Shown here: positions 29,602-34,337 of the stretch, in pieces
How the letters are laid out: each line of letters starts with the position of its first letter
How positions within the stretch are numbered: position 1 is the first letter of the stretch
IMG/VR virus record: IMGVR_UViG_3300000893_000003
Span: 1 to 34,337 of that record
Origin: a virus
Reading direction: 5' to 3' (one strand)
DNA: 34,337 nt
Notes under the pieces: generated by a model
Told to the model about the DNA's origin: nothing
Databases searched by the model: none
Seen by the model: only the letters and a program-made list of their open reading frames with translations
Translations under genes and position numbers: made by a program

Positions 29602-29765
29602 TCGTTCCCTCCATAATTGCTGAGCCATTCGCGCATCAGCGCCGTAACTGACATATCCCGATCACGTGCGATTCGGCGAATACGCTCATAGACTTCGATG
29701 GGTAGGGTGATCGTAACACGGTGCGTCGTTTCTTCCAAGTCTCTTATCACATGCCGTGCAGCCAT
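29598..29765 (-). CDS. Ribbon-helix-helix (Arc/CopG-type) repressor
   Basis: A 55-residue protein (MAARHVIRDLEETTHRVTIT, LPIEVYERIRRIARDRDMSV, TALMREWLSNYGGNE). The strand THRVTITLPIEVYERIRRIA and the helix MSVTALMREWLSNY are the RHH fold. AGGAAAG lies just before the ATG at 29765. A minus-strand promoter (29796-29824) fits. It diverges from the AAA+ ATPase gene, and the shared region carries a 24-bp tandem repeat and a palindrome, the usual targets of such repressors. It likely controls both its own operon and the AAA+ transcript. Confidence 0.85.
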   Translation of the reverse strand: MAARHVIRDLEETTHRVTITLPIEVYERIRRIARDRDMSVTALMREWLSNYGGNE

Positions 29766-29795
29766 TTTCTTTCCTCATCATTTGTTATGCACCTT

Positions 29796-29824
29796 ATCTT
29801 AAGGCAACCTTTAATCCAGATCAA
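29796..29824 (-). promoter_or_regulatory. Minus-strand promoter of the RHH operon
   Basis: Read on the minus strand: TTGATC (29824-29819), a 17-bp spacer, TAAGAT (29801-29796), about 30 bp before the start codon. Confidence 0.62.
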
Positions 29825-29829
29825 TAGGC

Positions 29830-29877
29830 ATTTTCGTGTTCACGGTTTGTTCTATTTTCATGTTCACGTTTTGTTCT
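29830..29877. repeat. 24-bp tandem direct repeat in the divergent control region
   Basis: Two adjacent 24-bp copies, 29830-29853 and 29854-29877, differ at two positions; each reads ATTTTC-TGTTCACG-TTTGTTCT with one variable base at each gap. They end 2 bp before the -35 box of the plus-strand promoter. Confidence 0.92.
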
Positions 29878-29879
29878 GG

Positions 29880-29908
29880 TTGACAGGGCTGGCGAGAGGT
29901 CGTACTAT
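29880..29908 (+). promoter_or_regulatory. Strong sigma70 promoter of the AAA+ gene
   Basis: A perfect TTGACA (29880-29885), a 17-bp spacer and TACTAT (29903-29908). The palindrome TCACAC-AAGT-GTGTGA (29915-29930) covers the expected transcription start, so it is a likely operator. Confidence 0.85.
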
Positions 29909-29962
29909 AGAGAGTCACACAAGTGTGTGAAGGTGTGTTCAATCTTTCTCTGGAGAAAGATC

Positions 29963-30847
29963 ATGGCGCTCACCAACGATCCAATGCAGCTTGCATGGGC
30001 TGACATGTCCCATGCAGTTAAGTTAGTACGCGAGGGGTACACACGGCTGGTGTTTATTGGCGGAGCACCAGGGATTGGCAAATCCCGCCAAGTGATTGAA
30101 GACCTTCGCAGCTACGTCCAGCAGGAAGAAGCTCTCTGGGCAATGATCGCTGATGAAAACAAGCGTGAGCTTGCTGGTCGGCGCACAGCGATCACTGTAG
30201 AAGGTCAGCTTGTGTTTGTCCCACCTGTTCATATTATTCCCGGCGGCGACCGCAACGAGATCAATCTCTATATGCACTTGTATCAATGCTCGTATCCAGG
30301 CGAGATTGGTGTCCTTGATGATGCACCTGCGGCTGCTTATAAACGGCCCCAGGAATTGCTTAACGATGCCTGTGATGAAGAACGCAACGGCAAGGTGTCA
30401 ATGGATCGCGGGCATAAGATTCTTGCGGCATGCGGTGTCCCAACCGAGTACAACTTCCATGGCGGGTTGATTCTCATCCACAACTATACGCAGGCCGAGA
30501 TCAACCACATATTCCATCAACGTGTACGTAGTCGAGCTTATATCGTCAACTTCCCTACTGACCCAGCGATCCTCTTCCGCTATGTCTATGAGACTGGCAT
30601 CAAGCAGAAAAGCCTGTTGCCTTATCTCAAGGCGCTAAACAACAGGGCGCTGGGCCGCAATCGTGGGCTGGGATTATCGGATGCCGAAGCTCAGCAATGC
30701 CTGAATGATCTCGACAAATTCTACTTCACCTTCCAAGAGCGTGTACCCGAACATAGCTTTCGCTTGCTCCGGACCATCGCGATGGACTGGGCAACGGATC
30801 GGGTGCATTGGGAGCGGCGTGCAAAAAATCGCTTCCGCATCCGCTAA
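29963..30847 (+). CDS. AAA+ family ATPase
   Basis: A 294-residue protein from the ATG at 29963 (GGAG nearby; an upstream GTG/TTG start is not needed). The Walker A motif GGAPGIGKS is at residues 33-41, Walker B is GVLDDA at about 116-121, a sensor-1-like strand is LILIHNYTQ, and there is an Arg pair in QRVRSRAYIV that could be the arginine finger. The C-terminal part is helical. It lacks the ParA deviant Walker motif, helicase motifs and a protease domain. It resembles MoxR/RuvB-type small AAA+ proteins. It is transcribed from its own strong promoter together with an AT-hook protein, so a DNA-related remodelling or loading function is plausible. Confidence 0.82.
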   Translation: MALTNDPMQLAWADMSHAVKLVREGYTRLVFIGGAPGIGKSRQVIEDLRSYVQQEEALWAMIADENKRELAGRRTAITVEGQLVFVPPVHIIPGGDRNEINLYMHLYQCSYPGEIGVLDDAPAAAYKRPQELLNDACDEERNGKVSMDRGHKILAACGVPTEYNFHGGLILIHNYTQAEINHIFHQRVRSRAYIVNFPTDPAILFRYVYETGIKQKSLLPYLKALNNRALGRNRGLGLSDAEAQQCLNDLDKFYFTFQERVPEHSFRLLRTIAMDWATDRVHWERRAKNRFRIR

Positions 30848-30853
30848 AAGGTG

Positions 30854-30886
30854 TTGACATGATGGCGGGCTACCTGTAAGGTAGCC
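30854..30886 (+). promoter_or_regulatory. Promoter with operator-like palindrome over the -10
   Basis: TTGACA (30854-30859), a 17-bp spacer, TAAGGT (30877-30882). The inverted repeat GGCTACC-TGTAA-GGTAGCC (30868-30886) overlaps the -10 box. It precedes the AT-hook gene, which has an AGGAGG site. Confidence 0.7.
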
Positions 30887-30912
30887 TTGTCATCGAACGA
30901 TAGGAGGATGAG

Positions 30913-32244
30913 ATGGCAGTTGCAGGACGACCACGCGGACGACCGAAAAAGAATAGCAATGCGGTGTCACCAATCGCTTCTTCGTGGGTTTTTGATGAGA
31001 AAGCCGCCGAGGGAGCAATGGGCCAGTTTGAGTACACAGCCAGACAATTGGCCCAAACAGAAGCTGACCGTTTGGGCGGCTTCCGTAGTTTGGCACGTGC
31101 CGCACGTGAGTTTATCGTCACGCTGTTCCCGATGAATGAGCTTGACAAGCTCAAGCGTGAGATCGGCCAGCATGACAAAGACGTGACGCTGAGCATGCCG
31201 CAGGATGTGAGCGATTTTCTCTACAAACATCGCTTGCCGCAGCCATATTGGACGGCACGTAACCCGTTCCTCGGCATCATTCAGGCTGTATGGTCGGATG
31301 CGGTGAATGAAGAAACATTTACCCGTAATTCGATTAATATCATGGACGGGATACCTTCTCTGACTGACGAAGGTCTCGAACCAGCGGACGTGGCAAATAT
31401 CGCACAGAGTCGTAAACCCGAAGACCAGGACAAGATCATCGAACCAACGGTGAAAACCGCCAATGCCAATTACGTGATGATCAGCCGATGGGCGATGCTG
31501 GTATGTGCTTCGATAGATCGCGATGATATCAATATCATCGAGCAAAACCCCATCACGGCATTAAAGGATTATGTCAAGTGGCGTGAAAAGCATCGCACAT
31601 TGGCATTGCCCAAGCCCACCAGCAAGCGTGGTGAGAAGAAGAAGAGCAATGGCGATGACGACGAGATGACAGATGCCGAGAAGGCACGCGTCGAAGAGTG
31701 GGAAGCTCAGAACAAAGAAAGCCGAGACGCATTCAAAACCGATGAAGCTTCACCGGAACCCAATCCACAAGCTGCGACATCAGAAGCGGAGGCTGCACCA
31801 GAAGCTGCACCAGAAACAGCACCAGAAGCTGCACCAGAAACAGCACCAGAAGCTGCACCAGAAGCTGCACCAGAAACAGCACCAGAAGCTGCACCAGAAA
31901 CAGCACCAGAAACAGCACCAGAAGCTGCACCAGAAGCTGCACCAGAAACAGCGTCAGAAGCAGAGGTTGAACCGGAATCGCCATCGATAGAGTTAGAGGT
32001 GGTGAAAGTCCCACGCGACTTGATCGAACCGGTCGGTGACATAACCTTTGGTCAGAACCTGCAAGCAGTGTTCGAACGGGCTGGAATCAAATCAATGCCC
32101 GATCCAGGGCTGTACAATACCCAGAACGAAGTCGAAAGCTGGGTACGCATCAATGGTCAATGGTTTGGACCCAACCTCGATCCAATGACAAGCGCATTAG
32201 TAGCTCGGGAGATCGCAAAGATCACAAAGGTAGAGGCGCAATAA
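30913..32244 (+). CDS. AT-hook protein with (A/T)APE repeats, partner of the AAA+ ATPase
   Basis: A 443-residue protein; ATG 30913 with AGGAGG five bases upstream. Residues 5-13 (GRPRGRPKK) are an AT-hook that binds AT-rich minor groove. Residues about 20-245 form a helical domain (FEYTARQLAQTEADRLGGFR, DVSDFLYKHRLPQPYWTARN). A charged segment follows, then 14 tandem tetrapeptides of (A/T)APE type (about 294-349) forming an extended rod. The C-terminal 75 residues (DLIEPVGDITFGQNLQAVFE, then WVRINGQWFGPNLDPMTSAL) form a small domain. It is probably DNA-binding and works with the preceding ATPase. The family is not recognised. Confidence 0.8.
   Translation: MAVAGRPRGRPKKNSNAVSPIASSWVFDEKAAEGAMGQFEYTARQLAQTEADRLGGFRSLARAAREFIVTLFPMNELDKLKREIGQHDKDVTLSMPQDVSDFLYKHRLPQPYWTARNPFLGIIQAVWSDAVNEETFTRNSINIMDGIPSLTDEGLEPADVANIAQSRKPEDQDKIIEPTVKTANANYVMISRWAMLVCASIDRDDINIIEQNPITALKDYVKWREKHRTLALPKPTSKRGEKKKSNGDDDEMTDAEKARVEEWEAQNKESRDAFKTDEASPEPNPQAATSEAEAAPEAAPETAPEAAPETAPEAAPEAAPETAPEAAPETAPETAPEAAPEAAPETASEAEVEPESPSIELEVVKVPRDLIEPVGDITFGQNLQAVFERAGIKSMPDPGLYNTQNEVESWVRINGQWFGPNLDPMTSALVAREIAKITKVEAQ
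31792..31959 (+). repeat. 12-bp tandem repeats encoding (A/T)APE
   Basis: Fourteen in-frame 12-bp units, GCTGCACCAGAA or ACAGCACCAGAA; the last is diverged. The translation is a Pro/Glu/Ala-rich rod. Confidence 0.93.
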
Positions 32245-32260
32245 TGCGCCTCCTCTTTTT
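32233..32260 (+). terminator. Rho-independent terminator after the AT-hook gene
   Basis: A perfect stem GAGGCGCA/TGCGCCTC (32233-32240 and 32245-32252), loop ATAA, followed by CTCTTTTT. The stop codon of the AT-hook gene is in the loop. Confidence 0.9.
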
Positions 32261-32275
32261 CTGTAGGTGGTGATA

Positions 32276-32365
32276 ATGACAGAGCAACAGAAACATATCA
32301 TGGCAGCAATCGTCGTAGGCATCGTCATTATCGGTTACGTCTTCATAGGCGTACCATGGTGGTAA
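32276..32365 (+). CDS. 29-residue membrane peptide
   Basis: The frame encodes MTEQQKHIMAAIVVGIVIIG then YVFIGVPWW. AGGTGG precedes the ATG by a suitable distance. It has one hydrophobic helix of about 19 residues and an aromatic C-terminus, like single-span micropeptides of phages. It lies just after a terminator, so it would need readthrough or a promoter inside the terminator region. The function is unknown. Confidence 0.55.
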   Translation: MTEQQKHIMAAIVVGIVIIGYVFIGVPWW

Positions 32366-32413
32366 AAAAGCAGGGTGTTTAATATTGGTTTGTTTTGTCG
32401 CCTTAAATATAGG

Positions 32414-32977
32414 ATGACAGTAACCAACAAACAAAATGACGTAGTGGCAGCACTCATCGACGGGTTCACCCACATGGTCAAAGCTCTGGAGATGCAAGCG
32501 ATGGCAGTGTCTCCAGAGCCTTCTTTTATTCAGCCACCTCAACTCACTCGCCAGGAAGCGAGTGCCAATCGCCGTGAGGCATTGCTCAATGGTAATCCGT
32601 TTTATCAGGGGCAGAGTTGTCATCTCGGGCATAATGGATTGCGGTATAGCAGTGGGGCCACGTGTGTGACCTGCAAACGCGGGCAAATGGATGCGCGGCG
32701 TGGGGGCTGTAAATCGAATAAGGTGCGTCCTACGAACATTGTCGAAGCCGAAAAGGCAGTCGAGAGTAAGGCACGCCGGTTAGTCGCTTTGGCTAATGGC
32801 CAATCAACATTTGAATCATTGATTCCGTGTACTGAAGGGCATTACATAAAGTACTCGCGAAACGGTGCCTGCCAGGAGTGTTGCCTTATTCGGCGACGGT
32901 CTCGCGCTGAGCCAATCGCAGTGCAGCGCGGTAACGGTGTGCGGCACGTTCCACGATCTGTTGACCTATCGCATTAA
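32414..32977 (+). CDS. Protein with two zinc-knuckle repeats (endonuclease VII/HNH-type DNA-binding motif)
   Basis: A 187-residue product from the ATG at 32414; the start is uncertain because no clear ribosome site is seen, and GTG 32375 is also possible. Two copies of C..GH...(R/K)Y......C..C are present: SCHLGHNGLRYSSGATCVTC (about residues 68-87) and PCTEGHYIKYSRNGACQECC (about 138-157). In phages this repeat is known next to HNH or recombination endonuclease VII domains, where it binds DNA. The nuclease core is not visible here. The 3' end overlaps a minus-strand gene by about 90 bp, so the last 30 residues are less certain. Confidence 0.65.
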   Translation: MTVTNKQNDVVAALIDGFTHMVKALEMQAMAVSPEPSFIQPPQLTRQEASANRREALLNGNPFYQGQSCHLGHNGLRYSSGATCVTCKRGQMDARRGGCKSNKVRPTNIVEAEKAVESKARRLVALANGQSTFESLIPCTEGHYIKYSRNGACQECCLIRRRSRAEPIAVQRGNGVRHVPRSVDLSH

Positions 32978-33122
32978 CGACATCGCGTCGCTTATACCCT
33001 TTGATCTGATCGCAGAACTCGGCCCATAGCAGGGGATAATAATTCAGAATTAGTAAGGCGATGGCATCACCGGCTAATTCTGGGCCGGTTTCCTCGCTAT
33101 TCCCCGGTGGGATTTTGTTCAA
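32886..33122 (-). CDS. Small helical protein upstream of the zinc-knuckle gene end
   Basis: A 78-residue helical protein (ELAGDAIALLILNYYPLLWA, then EFCDQIKGYKRRDVVNAIGQ). No ATG is available; TTG 33122 is the only good start. The frame overlaps the end of the 52-residue gene upstream (33097) and the 3' end of the convergent zinc-knuckle gene. The composition is that of a real protein, but the rare start and overlap lower confidence. Confidence 0.5.
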   Translation of the reverse strand: MNKIPPGNSEETGPELAGDAIALLILNYYPLLWAEFCDQIKGYKRRDVVNAIGQQIVERAAHRYRAALRLAQRETVAE

Positions 33123-33255
33123 CGGGGATTTGTTCCGCCAGTTGCTTTAGAGCATTAACCACTTCTACCATGATAAAGGCTTCCTGACCCGTGCATTGGG
33201 CACGCGCGAGAAACGCCAAGATGGCTTGAATTTGAGCGACAGTGAGTGATTGCAT
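33097..33255 (-). CDS. Small helical phage protein
   Basis: A 52-residue protein (MQSLTVAQIQAILAFLARAQ, CTGQEAFIMVEVVNALKQLA, EQIPVEQNPTGE). The LTV.Q.QAIL.FL.R.Q.TG.E......V.NAL..L pattern is frequent in small proteins encoded near tail or lysis genes of podoviruses. The ATG at 33255 follows an A-rich stretch without a clear ribosome binding site. The function is unknown. Confidence 0.7.
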   Translation of the reverse strand: MQSLTVAQIQAILAFLARAQCTGQEAFIMVEVVNALKQLAEQIPVEQNPTGE

Positions 33256-33274
33256 TTTTTTATTTAGTTGTCGG

Positions 33275-34337
33275 TCATTTCTTGGTGCGTGATGCGCGTG
33301 GTTTTAGTGCATCAATCCGGTCGTTCAATTGCTGGATGGCACGAAAGAGATAGGGGATCACCAATTGATCCGCGATCATCCGGAGATCATCCAACCGATT
33401 AAACACGGGATCATTGCCTAGTTTCACGACGACATCGGGCATGGTTTCTTCAACTTCTTGGGCCACGAGACCAATGGGTTTTGCTTTGGTATAATACTTC
33501 TGACCTTCTTCATTGAATTCAAAAGCCCGAACCGGTGTTGCACAAATCGCGGCAAGAGCGTCGATTTCAGTATCCCGAATATTGGTTTTTAGCCGTGCAT
33601 CAGATGTCGTATCGGGGAAAATAAGAAACGTCGTATCCGGCGCATCGACGTTGTTATTGAAATCCAAGATGCGGCCAAACGGCCCACCGGATTCCTGGGT
33701 GAATTGGACAAAATCCCAGGTACTACTCCAGTTTTCAATACGTGCGCCTCTGCCGCCACCAAATGCCAGTGAACTTCGACGATACACACCATTAGCCGCG
33801 ATATCATTGGCGGTATTGATATTCTGGCACATGATAAAATCGGCATTACACGTGATTCGGCCATTGGCGACAACCTGACCCGCGACCACGGCATCACCAC
33901 CCGTCAGATTTAACGCGGTACCACCCCGGCTGGAGATAAAGGCTCCATTGGCGAGAATATCCCCATTGGGCGCATAAAACGCCGTGCCCCCGGCGTTGGC
34001 TTGGATAAAGCCTGCGGCTCCGATATTGCCATTTGATGAAATGCCATTTGCCACCATGGAATTCGCCACCATGACATTGGCTGAAACCTGGCCGGGGAAT
34101 CCCACATTGCCTGATCCATCCATCAGCACGATGCGCCCGACATTAGTGCGGTCTACCCAGCAATTGACATAGGCACCATCCCATGAGAAGCCATGCTGAT
34201 GGCCAATGCCAAAGTACTGAATCCCATTGGTCCCGGTGATGACATTGCCGCCATTGGTATTGAGCGAGCCACTGAGCGTGAGGTTTGGCCCTGCCATGTT
34301 GACGCCGAAATTAAAGCCCGATGGGGTGAGGCTGATG
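33275..34337 (-). CDS. Tail fibre/spike with C-terminal S74 chaperone domain (5' end outside window)
   Basis: The frame is open to the right edge. The first Met in the window (34297) has no ribosome binding site and the residues before it (ISLTPSGFNFGVN) continue the fibre pattern, so the gene starts outside. Numbered from that Met, residues 1-225 are short beta-strand repeats rich in Ala, Asn and Gly (VSANVMVANSMVANGISSNG). Residues about 229-330 are the S74 intramolecular chaperone: TSDARLKTNIRDTEIDALAA with the Ser232/Lys237 cleavage dyad, PIGLVAQEVEETMPDVV and a C-terminal coiled coil. The domain trimerises the fibre and then cleaves itself off. It is a receptor-binding protein candidate. 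Confidence 0.88.
   Translation of the reverse strand, partial: ISLTPSGFNFGVNMAGPNLTLSGSLNTNGGNVITGTNGIQYFGIGHQHGFSWDGAYVNCWVDRTNVGRIVLMDGSGNVGFPGQVSANVMVANSMVANGISSNGNIGAAGFIQANAGGTAFYAPNGDILANGAFISSRGGTALNLTGGDAVVAGQVVANGRITCNADFIMCQNINTANDIAANGVYRRSSLAFGGGRGARIENWSSTWDFVQFTQESGGPFGRILDFNNNVDAPDTTFLIFPDTTSDARLKTNIRDTEIDALAAICATPVRAFEFNEEGQKYYTKAKPIGLVAQEVEETMPDVVVKLGNDPVFNRLDDLRMIADQLVIPYLFRAIQQLNDRIDALKPRASRTKK

Noticed and set aside
29963-30847. ParA partition ATPase
   Set aside because: The Walker A is GGAPGIGKS, not the deviant KGGxGKT of ParA, and the Walker B and sensor arrangement is AAA+-like.
31792-31959. CRISPR-like array
   Set aside because: The 12-bp units are contiguous and in frame in a coding region, without spacers; they encode a Pro/Glu/Ala rod.

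Overview
The window looks like about 34 kb of a tailed-phage genome of podovirus type. A large set of virion and packaging genes lies on the minus strand, read right to left. A replication and regulation region on the right carries genes on both strands. No host gene cluster, integrase, rRNA or complete tRNA was found. The host is probably a Gram-negative bacterium: the tail proteins carry polysaccharide hydrolase, lectin and beta-helix modules suited to capsule or EPS, and two carry export signals. The taxon cannot be fixed from the sequence.

Layout in the direction of minus-strand transcription. Positions 29.8-29.1 kb hold a ribbon-helix-helix regulator and two small proteins. Positions 28.1-26.4 kb hold an HTH regulator, a zinc-ribbon protein and a replication-initiator-like protein with a C-terminal winged helix. 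Next to its 3' end is a 22-bp-period iteron array (26249-26348) and divergent promoters near 25.93 kb, which together look like a replication origin. Positions 25.9-24.5 kb hold five small genes. Positions 24.0-21.1 kb hold the packaging block: a TerS-like protein, three small genes and TerL. Positions 20.8-12.3 kb hold the coiled-coil protein, portal, scaffold, SU10-type major capsid protein, decoration-like proteins, adaptor and tail nozzle. Positions 12.3-1.2 kb hold the receptor and depolymerase block: a GH26+GH16 fusion, a beta-helix protein, a GH16-like lectin, two paralogous small tail proteins and a LamG-repeat fibre. The left end holds an acetyltransferase-like gene and the start of another gene, probably internal virion proteins. 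The right edge holds a tail fibre with an S74 chaperone domain that enters from outside the window.

Plus-strand genes are few: an isoprenylcysteine-methyltransferase-like membrane protein inside the tail block (0.88 kb), a small protein between TerS and the small late genes (24.1 kb), a possible peptide at the origin (25.98 kb), a zinc-ribbon protein (28.3 kb), and a run of AAA+ ATPase, AT-hook/APE-repeat protein, 29-residue membrane peptide and double zinc-knuckle protein (29.96-32.98 kb).

The most striking observation is in the terminase gene. A 39-nt segment interrupts the P-loop codons between the Gly and Lys of RRAGKD. It holds a perfectly paired 11-bp hairpin whose loop carries an in-frame TAG stop, and it is flanked by synonymous glycine codons (GGC and GGT). 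Removing or skipping it restores a full TerL. This looks like a programmed translational bypass or a mobile hairpin element. Also notable are an array of four hairpins with identical 10-5-10 geometry and UUCG spacers between terL and portal, the iteron origin suggesting a phage-plasmid lifestyle, and a family of dispersed palindromes that supply coding sequence.
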